This document shows, in pieces, positions 1 through 5,561 of a DNA stretch of 6,406 nucleotides. The DNA comes from an uncultured beta proteobacterium. GTDB taxonomy: Bacteria > Pseudomonadota > Gammaproteobacteria > Burkholderiales > Burkholderiaceae. The notes below the pieces were generated by a model. The model worked only from the letters and a program-made list of their open reading frames with translations. It was not told the DNA's origin and made no database searches. Location: contig CAILON010000189.1 in NCBI GenBank assembly GCA_903835865.1, forward strand, positions 1 through 6,406, read 5' to 3'. A program made the translations under genes and the position numbers. How positions within the stretch are numbered: the stretch's first letter is position 1; each line of letters starts with the position of its first letter.

Positions 1-452
1 ATCACTTTGGCTTGTTCCTCAAGTCGCACGCGAATCTCAGGGTCTGCGGGAGGAAGGGTGGATAGACCGTGAGCCCATGCTCTCCAATACAACATGGTTC
101 CCCCAACGACTACAGGGATATTGCCTCTATTTCGAATCTCTTCGCAAAGTCGTTTCGCATCTTTGGCAAAGCGTGCCGCTGAATAAACTTCTGTAGGCTC
201 AAGAATATCGATGAGGTGATGCACAACCGTTGCTTGTTCCGCTTTAGTGGGTTTAGCACTACCTATATCAAGGCCACGATAGACGAGCGCAGAATCCATG
301 CTGATGAGTTCAATGCAAAGACCAATGGTTTTCGCATGCTCGGCCAGAGACATCGCTAAGTGTGTTTTGCCTGCACCGGTTGGGCCAACAATACAAATGG
401 TTGAAAAAGGCCCTGATGATTGCATAGGCTGAATGTAGGGTTCAGTTTGCAT
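1..452 (-). CDS. miaA: tRNA dimethylallyltransferase MiaA, N-terminal half (runs off left edge)
   Basis: MiaA transfers a dimethylallyl group to N6 of A37 in tRNAs that read codons starting with U, the first step towards ms2i6A; it acts in the cytoplasm. The 150 visible residues contain the P-loop GPTGAGKT (23-30), the [18 protein letters not shown] segment (51-68) with the presumed catalytic Asp53, HHLIDILEP (78-86) and [11 protein letters not shown] (115-125). These match the order of the family's N-terminal half as I remember it. The family is usually about 310-320 aa, so roughly half the gene lies beyond base 1. The ATG at 452-450 gives the longest frame; an in-frame ATG at 425-423 (Met10) still precedes the P-loop and could be the true start. 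Neither has a usable Shine-Dalgarno sequence. The gene is divergent from dedA. No frameshift is seen. Identity is secure; the exact start is not. Confidence 0.95.
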   Translation of the reverse strand, partial: MQTEPYIQPMQSSGPFSTICIVGPTGAGKTHLAMSLAEHAKTIGLCIELISMDSALVYRGLDIGSAKPTKAEQATVVHHLIDILEPTEVYSAARFAKDAKRLCEEIRNRGNIPVVVGGTMLYWRAWAHGLSTLPPADPEIRVRLEEQAKV

Positions 453-457
453 GCCTC

Positions 458-487
458 ATTATAAGAGCCTGTTAATATCCCTATCAA
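458..487 (-). promoter_or_regulatory. Predicted sigma70 promoter of miaA
   Basis: On the minus strand a TTGATA -35 box (487-482, 5 of 6 consensus) is followed by an 18-bp spacer and a perfect TATAAT -10 box (463-458). This is the best promoter match in the window. Transcription would be expected to start about 5-9 nt beyond the -10 box, around 453-449, which is on or next to the ATG at 452-450. The mRNA would then be leaderless, or translation would start at Met10 (425) after a leader of about 26 nt. The boxes lie in the miaA/dedA divergent gap. Confidence 0.6.
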
Positions 488-497
488 ACCAATATTT

Positions 498-501
498 GGA
501 G
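498..501 (+). promoter_or_regulatory. Shine-Dalgarno GGAG deciding the dedA start
   Basis: GGAG lies 6 nt upstream of an in-frame TTG at 508. It is the only good ribosome binding site near the 5' end of dedA. The in-frame ATGs at 451 and 523 have weaker or badly spaced candidates (AGGG 10 nt before 451; nothing convincing before 523). Confidence 0.55.
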
Positions 502-507
502 TTCAAG

Positions 508-1155
508 TTGATAGATACATTGATGCAGTTAGGCGATTTATTACTACACGTTGATCGTCATTTAGACGTCGTTATTCAGCAATATGGAGTGTGGGCCTAT
601 GGCTTGCTATTTGCCATTGTGTTTGCTGAGACAGGCTTGGTAGTTGCCCCATTTTTGCCAGGAGATTCCCTCTTGTTTATTGCTGGCGCATATTGCGCCA
701 CTGAGCATTTCAACTTTTGGACCCTAACCATTGGGCTTTTGATTGCTGCAGTTGCTGGTAACACGGTGAACTATTTCATTGGTCGCTGGATTGGGCAAAA
801 AGTATTTAGCAGTCAATCACGCTGGATTGATCAAAACGCTTTGCGTAAGACGCATACTTTTTACGAGAAGCATGGCGGCAAGACCATTATCTTGGCGCGT
901 TTCTTGCCTATCATTCGAACATTTGCACCATTTATTGCTGGTGTATCGGAAATGAATTTTTCACGCTTTCAGTTTTTCAATATCACTGGGGCAGTACTTT
1001 GGGTATTTGGATTAGTCATTGCCGGTTACTTTTTTGGCAATATTCCGATCATTCGTCAGAACTTGAATGTGATCGTCTTAGTTGGTATTGGTGCTGCTGC
1101 TATTCCAGTAGCACTAGCTGCGATATATAAGATTTTTCAGCGTAAGCAAAAGTAA
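508..1155 (+). CDS. dedA: DedA-family (VTT domain) inner-membrane protein
   Basis: This is a polytopic inner-membrane protein of the DedA/VTT superfamily. Members are linked to membrane homeostasis, proton-motive-force-dependent drug or pH tolerance, and in some cases lipid flipping; the substrate of this one cannot be told from sequence. With the TTG start it is 215 aa, close to E. coli DedA (about 219 aa as I recall), and its N-terminus then aligns with that protein. Visible family features are FAETGLVVAPFLPGDSLLF (Glu41, Asp53) and ARFLPIIRTFAPFIAG (Arg131, Arg137). These four sit where the essential Glu, Asp and two Arg lie in the paralogue YqjA. Hydrophobic segments lie at about 30-50, 72-90, 155-178 and 188-208, and the C-terminus is basic. 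Asn85 (AGNTVNY) sits where many relatives have Asp. Alternative starts are ATG 451, overlapping miaA by 2 nt, and ATG 523. Confidence 0.9.
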   Translation: MIDTLMQLGDLLLHVDRHLDVVIQQYGVWAYGLLFAIVFAETGLVVAPFLPGDSLLFIAGAYCATEHFNFWTLTIGLLIAAVAGNTVNYFIGRWIGQKVFSSQSRWIDQNALRKTHTFYEKHGGKTIILARFLPIIRTFAPFIAGVSEMNFSRFQFFNITGAVLWVFGLVIAGYFFGNIPIIRQNLNVIVLVGIGAAAIPVALAAIYKIFQRKQK

Positions 1156-1164
1156 ATTCGCTGT

Positions 1165-1202
1165 AGCCAAACTGCAGACTAAAAAATTAGTGCAGTTTGG
1201 TT
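1165..1202. terminator. Shared hairpin between convergent dedA and SirB1-family genes (possible terminator)
   Basis: CCAAACTGCA (1167-1176) and TGCAGTTTGG (1191-1200) form a perfect 10-bp stem, extended outward by a G-U and an A-T pair. Inside, after a 2-nt bulge (GA), CTAA and TTAG add 4 bp around an AAAA loop. The hairpin begins 9 nt after the dedA stop. Its right arm includes the last codons of the minus-strand gene, whose stop codon is at 1187-1189. A true U-tract is missing on both strands: the plus strand reads TTTGACTTT after the stem and the minus strand has none. It could be a weak bidirectional terminator or an mRNA 3'-end stabiliser. Confidence 0.45.
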
Positions 1203-2029
1203 TGACTTTCTAAGGTCGCAATGTGCTCACGAATATCGCCAGCATCTTCAGCTTCAGGTACTTCGCTGAGATAGTGGTGCATATCGGCTAAAGCTGGTCG
1301 GAAATATTCCAGTTGTGCAAAGATCAAGCCTCGATCGCGCACCTCCTCTACCGAGTCTGGCAAGAGTATGACCAGCCGTTCCTGTACGCCCAGCAAGCGT
1401 TCCCAGCGCTCATGTTCTGAGTAAATCATTTTGAGATTTCTCAAAAAGCGCGAGAGGATTTCTCGGGAGCTAGAAGCACGCAAGAAAACATTCAGTGGCA
1501 AGCTGAGCTCTCCGCGATAGCCTTTGGCATCCAGATAGGGATCGAGCATCTCTTGTAGCTGATGCTTAGAGAGGGAATCTCCCGTGAGAGGATCCATGAT
1601 CACTTCTCCCTGTTGCAAAGAGATCCGCATCATGAAGTGATTCGGAAATGACACTCCTCGAATTTTTAATCCTATTTGATTGCCGAGCTCCATCATCAAG
1701 ATCGCCAATGAAATAGGAATACCTCTACGATTCTCTAGGATGTAATGTAGATAAGAATTTTCTGGGTCGTAGAAATCATTTTGGTTTGGACCAAATCCTA
1801 GCTCGGTATAAAAAAAGTGCTTCAGAATTTGTAAGCGCTGAATGGGAGAGGTATCCGGGGTAATGCGGGTTTTGAGTTTATTACCCATCTCGTCAATTTG
1901 ATCGAGTACCCCTTGAACATCTAAGTCCGGGTAAGCGTGCTGAGCAACTGCAATGACTGCCTCGGTTAAAGGCAGGTGTTCGTCTTCAGCAACTAGGGAA
2001 GTGAAATAGTCGAGTTGTTGTGTTGGCAT
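1187..2029 (-). CDS. SirB1-family protein (transglutaminase-like fold plus C-terminal TPR-like region)
   Basis: This 280-aa protein resembles the SirB1 family, predicted cytoplasmic proteins with a transglutaminase-like domain followed by TPR-like helices. Their biochemical function is not established. Key segments are YDPENSYLHYILENRRGIPISLAIL (87-111), GVSFPNHFMMR (125-135, His131) and MDPLTGD (145-151, Asp146). The region after about 205 is charged and helical (ERWERLLGVQERLVILLPDS, then LEYFRPALADMHHYL), as in TPR-like repeats. The protein contains no cysteine, so it cannot use the Cys-His-Asp chemistry of true transglutaminases. The frame stays open upstream to 2173, but that stretch lies in the murJ coding sequence; ATG 2029 falls 5 nt after the murJ stop. 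There is no clear Shine-Dalgarno sequence, which suggests translational coupling to murJ in one operon. Confidence 0.85.
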   Translation of the reverse strand: MPTQQLDYFTSLVAEDEHLPLTEAVIAVAQHAYPDLDVQGVLDQIDEMGNKLKTRITPDTSPIQRLQILKHFFYTELGFGPNQNDFYDPENSYLHYILENRRGIPISLAILMMELGNQIGLKIRGVSFPNHFMMRISLQQGEVIMDPLTGDSLSKHQLQEMLDPYLDAKGYRGELSLPLNVFLRASSSREILSRFLRNLKMIYSEHERWERLLGVQERLVILLPDSVEEVRDRGLIFAQLEYFRPALADMHHYLSEVPEAEDAGDIREHIATLESQTKLH

Positions 2030-2034
2030 ACAAG

Positions 2035-3588
2035 CTATTTTGCATGACGTAAGAATTTTTGCCAGCGAATTCCGACTAAAGCTAGGGATGCAAAGTAGAC
2101 AATGGCCGCCAATGCGAGCCATCCGGCCAGCAGACCAATCCGGATCCAAGGTTCTGCCTGAAGGGCAATCCAATTGTGGGCATGAGCTGCATAAAACAAT
2201 ATTCCAGCCAGAGGAATAAGTGCCAATAACAACTGACCAAGGTATTTAGCCCAAGCAGAATCAGGAAGGGCTCCACGCTTGTGTAAACCGATCCAGAGCA
2301 ATCCTGCATTAAGGCAGGCTCCGGCCCCTACTGACAAGGCTAGACCCGCATGCCCAAGCCAAGGTACAAATACTAGGTTGGCTAATTGGGTGGCTACCAA
2401 TACGAGTAAACCAATTTTGACGGGTGTACGGATATCTTGGCGAGAATAAAAACCGGGTGCCAATATTTTTACCAAGATCAAACCAATGAGTCCAACGCCG
2501 TAAGCAGCGAGGGCACGCTGCGTCATCAAAACATCTAGAGCATTAAATTTTCCATAGTGGTACAAGACGGCGGCAATTGGCTCGCCAAAAATAAAAAGGG
2601 CTATGGCGCAAGGAGCCGCCAACAAGAATGTCAACTGCAAGCCCCAGATCAAGAGTTCGCCAGCATGGACTAAATCATTTTTAGCATTCGCCTTGCTTAA
2701 GCTAGGTAGGAGCACTGTACCCAAAGCAACACCAAGCAAAGCCGTCGGAAATTCCATTAAGCGATCAGCATAGGAAAGCCAAGAAACGCTACCAGCTTGC
2801 AAGCGAGAGGCAATATTCGTATTGATGATTAAAGAAATTTGCGCAACTGAAACGGCAAACACCGCAGGCCCCATGAGTTTTAAAACGCGTTTTGCATCAG
2901 GGTTGCGCATTGCTGATTTGATTGCGCCAGGCAGTAGTCCAACGCGCGGCAGCAGGCCCAAACGGGACAATGCCGGAATCTGAATGGCCAACTGCAACAC
3001 ACCGCCCAGCAGCACGCCAATACTCAAGGCATAAATGGGTTGCTCGAGATGTGGCGCCAAAAAGATGGCGCTTCCAATTAAGGCAAGATTGAGGAGAACG
3101 GGGGTAAAGGCTGGGATTGCAAAACGCCCAAAGGTGTTCAAAATGCCGGCCGATAGCGAAACCATAGAAATCAGTCCGATATAAGGGAACATGATGCGGG
3201 TCATCACAACGCTAGCCTCATAGGCCGGCCCACCACTAAAGCCCGTAGCAATCACCAGGATGAGCACTGGGGCGCCAATAACGCCTAGCAATACCGTGAG
3301 TAGTAATGCCCAAAATAAGAGGGTAGCGACCGCATTAACCAGGATCTGGGCCTGTTTTGAATCTCCATTACTGGAAATTTCACCCAAAATCGGGACAAAA
3401 GCCTGTGAAAAGGCTCCTTCAGCGAATAATCGGCGCAAGAGATTGGGCAGTCTAAAAGCTACGTTAAAGGCGTCTGTCCACTCGGAAGCCCCGAAGCTAC
3501 GGGCGATCAAGGTTTCCCGAAGGAGTCCCGTAATGCGGGAAAGCATGGTCAAGGAGCTAACCTTGGCGGCGGCAGAAAGCAGATTCAT
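2035..3588 (-). CDS. murJ: Lipid II flippase MurJ (MviN)
   Basis: MurJ moves lipid-linked peptidoglycan precursor (lipid II) across the inner membrane. It belongs to the MOP superfamily and has 14 predicted membrane segments. The 517-aa product is close to the E. coli length (about 511) and aligns end to end from memory. Charged residues known to matter in E. coli MurJ are present: Arg18, Arg24, Asp39, Arg52 and the Asp-Arg of YADRLMEFP (275-276, E. coli 269-270). Other hallmarks are RLPNLLRRLFAEGAFSQAF (46-64), FGRFAIPAFTPVLLN (153-167) and KILAPGFYSRQDIRTPVKI in the C-terminal third. ATG 3588 starts the conserved MNLL N-terminus; an AGGGG sequence lies 11 nt upstream, slightly far for a ribosome binding site. 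It is the first gene of a two-gene unit with the SirB1-family gene and is divergent from rpsT. No defects are seen, and the gene is expected to be essential. Confidence 0.97.
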   Translation of the reverse strand: MNLLSAAAKVSSLTMLSRITGLLRETLIARSFGASEWTDAFNVAFRLPNLLRRLFAEGAFSQAFVPILGEISSNGDSKQAQILVNAVATLLFWALLLTVLLGVIGAPVLILVIATGFSGGPAYEASVVMTRIMFPYIGLISMVSLSAGILNTFGRFAIPAFTPVLLNLALIGSAIFLAPHLEQPIYALSIGVLLGGVLQLAIQIPALSRLGLLPRVGLLPGAIKSAMRNPDAKRVLKLMGPAVFAVSVAQISLIINTNIASRLQAGSVSWLSYADRLMEFPTALLGVALGTVLLPSLSKANAKNDLVHAGELLIWGLQLTFLLAAPCAIALFIFGEPIAAVLYHYGKFNALDVLMTQRALAAYGVGLIGLILVKILAPGFYSRQDIRTPVKIGLLVLVATQLANLVFVPWLGHAGLALSVGAGACLNAGLLWIGLHKRGALPDSAWAKYLGQLLLALIPLAGILFYAAHAHNWIALQAEPWIRIGLLAGWLALAAIVYFASLALVGIRWQKFLRHAK

Positions 3589-3740
3589 GGACCGATTTTC
3601 CCCTATTTATCATGCAACTGGGCTTTTTTGCCCCTTTAATGTAAAATCTTGGGTTTTGGTGAGCTGGCTTACAAATCCGGCGCATCCGACAAGATTTTCA
3701 ACTAATCGTATTTAGCAATTTATAGAGGCAAGGTTTAAAG
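3589..3740. other. Divergent intergenic region murJ / rpsT
   Basis: This 152-bp spacer must hold promoters for both murJ (leftward) and rpsT (rightward), but I find no box pair on either strand good enough to call. Weak candidates are TAAAAT at 3642-3647 (plus) and ATAAAT-like sequence around 3605-3610 (minus). A small hairpin GGGC-T6-GCCC lies at 3620-3633; it would sit in the murJ leader if murJ transcription starts upstream of it. The rpsT ribosome binding site is AAGG at 3730-3733, 7 nt before the ATG. Confidence 0.6.
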
Positions 3741-4007
3741 ATGGCCAATACCGCACAAGCGCGCAAGCGCGCACGCCAGGCAGTAAAACAGAACGAGCAT
3801 AACTCCAGCATGCGTTCAAAGCTCCGTACATCCATTAAGGCGGTACGTAAAGCGATCGACACTGGTGATAAAGATGCTGCTGCAAAAATATTTGCAGCAA
3901 CTCAAGCAACAATCGACAAGATTGCTGATAAAAAGATCGCACACAAAAATACTGCTGCTCGTCAGAAGTCACGTTTGTCAGCAGCCATTAAGGCGATGGC
4001 AGCGTAA
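3741..4007 (+). CDS. rpsT: 30S ribosomal protein S20 (bS20)
   Basis: bS20 binds 16S rRNA early in 30S subunit assembly. The 88-aa, strongly basic, alanine- and lysine-rich helical protein begins [18 protein letters not shown] and contains [18 protein letters not shown] (22-39) and [19 protein letters not shown] (65-83), the family signatures, at the usual length of 87-90 aa. The start is fixed by the conserved MANT N-terminus and by AAGG 7 nt upstream. The gene is transcribed alone: murJ is divergent and a strong terminator follows about 40 nt after the stop. In E. coli S20 represses its own translation; nothing in this leader shows whether that applies here. Confidence 0.98.
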   Translation: MANTAQARKRARQAVKQNEHNSSMRSKLRTSIKAVRKAIDTGDKDAAAKIFAATQATIDKIADKKIAHKNTAARQKSRLSAAIKAMAA

Positions 4008-4027
4008 TTTAGGAATTGTTGTAGGCT

Positions 4028-4046
4028 GGTCGAGTTTGTTTCGACC
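4028..4046 (+). other. Small hairpin upstream of the rpsT terminator
   Basis: GGTCGA (4028-4033) pairs with TCGACC (4041-4046) in a perfect 6-bp stem with a 7-nt loop. It stands 4 nt before the main terminator stem in the rpsT 3' untranslated region. It has no U-tract of its own, so it is more likely to protect the 3' end or assist folding than to terminate alone. Confidence 0.4.
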
Positions 4047-4050
4047 TAAG

Positions 4051-4082
4051 CCCGCTCCTCATCAGAGCGGGTTTTTGTTTTT
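4051..4082 (+). terminator. Rho-independent terminator of rpsT
   Basis: CCCGCTC (4051-4057) and GAGCGGG (4065-4071) form a 7-bp GC-rich stem with a 7-nt loop, followed by TTTTTGTTTTT (4072-4082). AAG just before the stem can pair with the first Ts and lengthen it. The U-tract is present only on the plus strand, so it serves rpsT and not the convergent DUF3579 gene, whose stop codon lies 5 nt beyond it. Confidence 0.92.
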
Positions 4083-4086
4083 AGGG

Positions 4087-4395
4087 CTAGGTTTGGGGTT
4101 TGGGTTCAAACTCACACGCCTCTTCGATCGGTAGGCTGTTGTCTTTGGCAAAGTTCATCACAAAGTCCAGCGCTCTTGGATCAAGATCACCTAGTCTGGT
4201 ATCAATAACAACGCATTTCACTTTTGCAATCAGTACAGGTCTAACGTAGGGCGAATAAGTGAAGCGAGGGTCTCCAGAATCTCCTGGGGGGCGAAAAGTG
4301 GCCATTACCCCGCAAAGACGCTCCGCCCAATCACTGGGCCGAAAGGGCTTGCCAGAAGTTGTAATACCTTGAATAAAAAGCTTTTTGTGGTTCAA
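4087..4395 (-). CDS. DUF3579-family conserved protein of unknown function
   Basis: A 102-aa soluble protein with no signal peptide or membrane segment. It shows what I recall as DUF3579 hallmarks: FIQGITTSGKPFRPSDWAER (7-26), YSPYVRPV (47-54), VKCVVIDTRL (59-68) and a helical FVMNFAKDNSL (78-88). The family is mainly betaproteobacterial and is often found near argF and rpsT, as here; its function is not known to me. No ATG or GTG occurs in frame between the upstream stop (4446-4444) and the conserved start of the protein. The only candidate is TTG at 4395-4393, without a clear Shine-Dalgarno sequence. The gene converges on rpsT and diverges from argF, so it has its own promoter within 4396-4514, where I cannot identify one. 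No terminator is visible beyond its stop on the minus strand. Its position beside argF gives no firm hint of role. Confidence 0.88.
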   Translation of the reverse strand: MNHKKLFIQGITTSGKPFRPSDWAERLCGVMATFRPPGDSGDPRFTYSPYVRPVLIAKVKCVVIDTRLGDLDPRALDFVMNFAKDNSLPIEEACEFEPKPQT

Positions 4396-4456
4396 ATTGG
4401 CTTTGGGAACGTGGTAGTAATAAGGGGTACTAAGCCCTCTAGCTTAACAGCCTGAG

Positions 4457-4485
4457 TTGGCCGTAAGATGACTTTAGGATCTATT
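4457..4485 (+). promoter_or_regulatory. Possible sigma70 promoter of argF
   Basis: TTGGCC (4457-4462) and TCTATT (4480-4485) match 4 of 6 consensus positions each and are separated by 17 bp. The predicted start near 4492 gives a leader of about 23 nt to the ATG at 4515. It lies in the 119-bp gap between the divergent DUF3579 and argF genes. I see no ArgR-type operator around it. Confidence 0.35.
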
Positions 4486-4514
4486 TTCGTGTAGTCGAAA
4501 GCTTTGAGAAAAAA

Positions 4515-5495
4515 ATGCAAGCTAAAACTTTAGTAGAAAGCTCAACAATGACATCTCTGGCAAAGCCTCAAGTGCCTGGTCAGGTCAAGCACTACCTCCA
4601 GTTTTCCGACCTAAGTCGTGAAGAGTATGAATACTTGCTCAAAAGAACGGCATGGCTCAAATCAAAATTTAAAAGTTACGAGACTTGGCATCCTTTGCAC
4701 GACCGTACCTTAGCAATGATTTTCGAGAAGCATTCCACGCGTACACGCCTGTCCTTTGAGGCTGGCATTCATCAGCTTGGTGGCCACGCCGTATACCTAA
4801 ACACCAGAGATACTCAATTGGGCCGTGGCGAGCCTGTAGAGGACGCTGCGCAGGTGATTTCTCGGATGACTGACATCATCATGATTCGTACCTTCGGCCA
4901 GGAAATCATTGAGCGGTTTGCGGCTAATTCTCGTGTGCCAGTAATCAATGGCTTAACCAATGAGTTTCATCCTTGCCAGGTAATGGCCGATATCTTCACT
5001 TATGTGGAGGCGCGCGGTCCTATTCAAGGAAAAACCGTTGCTTGGGTTGGGGATGCCAACAATATGGCTTACACCTGGATTCAGGCTGCAGAGTGCTTGG
5101 ATTTCCAATTCCGTTTCTCTGCCCCAGCCGGATATCAACTCGATAACAGTCGTTTGACTGAGAAAGCGGCAAAACATTTAACCGTTTGCGCTGATCCCGA
5201 GGAAGCTTGTAAGGATGCAGACATGGTAACAACCGATGTATGGACCAGCATGGGCTATGAAGATGAAAATACTTCACGCATGAAAGCGTTCCAGGACTGG
5301 ATGGTTGATGAAGAGTTAATGGCTGTGGCAAAACCAGACGCTTTATTTATGCATTGTTTGCCAGCGCATCGCGGAGAAGAAGTTTCTGCCGAAGTCATTG
5401 ATGGCCCACAAAGTATTGTGTGGGAAGAGGCGGAAAATCGTCTGCATGTTCAAAAGGCTTTGATGGAGTATTTGCTCTGTGGTCGTTTGGAATAA
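4515..5495 (+). CDS. argF: Ornithine carbamoyltransferase
   Basis: This enzyme joins carbamoyl phosphate and ornithine to make citrulline in cytoplasmic arginine biosynthesis, usually as a trimer. The 326-aa product carries the carbamoyl-phosphate motif STRTR (74-78), HPCQ (152-155), WVGDANNMAYTW (177-188), the ornithine-binding DVWTSMG (241-247) and HCLPAHRGEEV (280-290) with the active-site Cys281. It closely resembles the Ralstonia-type enzyme as I remember it, so the biosynthetic role is more likely than the catabolic ArcB. ATG 4515 has a weak GAGA 5 nt upstream. ATG 4548 (Met12, 315 aa) is a serious alternative, because conservation begins only at VKHYLQF (24-30) and relatives have short N-termini. 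The next gene, 66 bp downstream without a terminator, is argG, the following pathway step, so an argFG operon is likely. Confidence 0.96.
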   Translation: MQAKTLVESSTMTSLAKPQVPGQVKHYLQFSDLSREEYEYLLKRTAWLKSKFKSYETWHPLHDRTLAMIFEKHSTRTRLSFEAGIHQLGGHAVYLNTRDTQLGRGEPVEDAAQVISRMTDIIMIRTFGQEIIERFAANSRVPVINGLTNEFHPCQVMADIFTYVEARGPIQGKTVAWVGDANNMAYTWIQAAECLDFQFRFSAPAGYQLDNSRLTEKAAKHLTVCADPEEACKDADMVTTDVWTSMGYEDENTSRMKAFQDWMVDEELMAVAKPDALFMHCLPAHRGEEVSAEVIDGPQSIVWEEAENRLHVQKALMEYLLCGRLE

Positions 5496-5561
5496 AAAGT
5501 CTTTCAAGTATTAATTTAGTTTTGCAATTTGTTTTGATTATTTTTTGATTGAATAGAAAAC
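5496..5561 (+). other. AT-rich argF-argG spacer
   Basis: This 66-bp, very T-rich spacer has no hairpin that could terminate transcription, consistent with argG being read through from argF. TTGATT occurs twice (5534-5539 and 5545-5550), 11 bp apart. Only a poor promoter-like pair is present (TTGCAA at 5522 with TTGATT at 5545), and it would start nearly on the argG ATG. The ribosome binding site before argG is weak (TAGAAA). Confidence 0.4.

Noticed and set aside
2030..2173. Longer N-terminus for the SirB1-family protein starting at 2173
   Set aside because: The extra 48 codons lie wholly within the murJ coding sequence in another frame and read as non-homologous, Cys-rich sequence; the conserved protein starts at ATG 2029.
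2082..2309. 75-codon minus-strand open frame inside murJ
   Set aside because: It is an out-of-frame shadow of the murJ 3' end with no recognisable features.
3260..3715. 151-codon plus-strand open frame opposite the 5' end of murJ
   Set aside because: It is antisense to the conserved N-terminal third of murJ and runs into the promoter spacer; the translation shows no recognisable motif.
4047..4086. rpsT terminator acting in both directions
   Set aside because: On the minus strand the stem is followed by CTTAGGTCGAAA rather than a U-tract, so it should not terminate DUF3579 transcription.
3865..4134. 89-codon plus-strand open frame overlapping rpsT
   Set aside because: It is the shifted frame of rpsT and crosses the terminator into the DUF3579 3' end; no family resemblance.
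4396..4514. ArgR operator (ARG box) upstream of argF
   Set aside because: No pair of AT-rich palindromic half-sites resembling the known ARG box is visible here or in the argF-argG spacer.
4953..5331. Two minus-strand open frames inside argF (4953-5177 and 5020-5331)
   Set aside because: Both are antisense shadows of conserved argF codons, with no motif or ribosome binding site.
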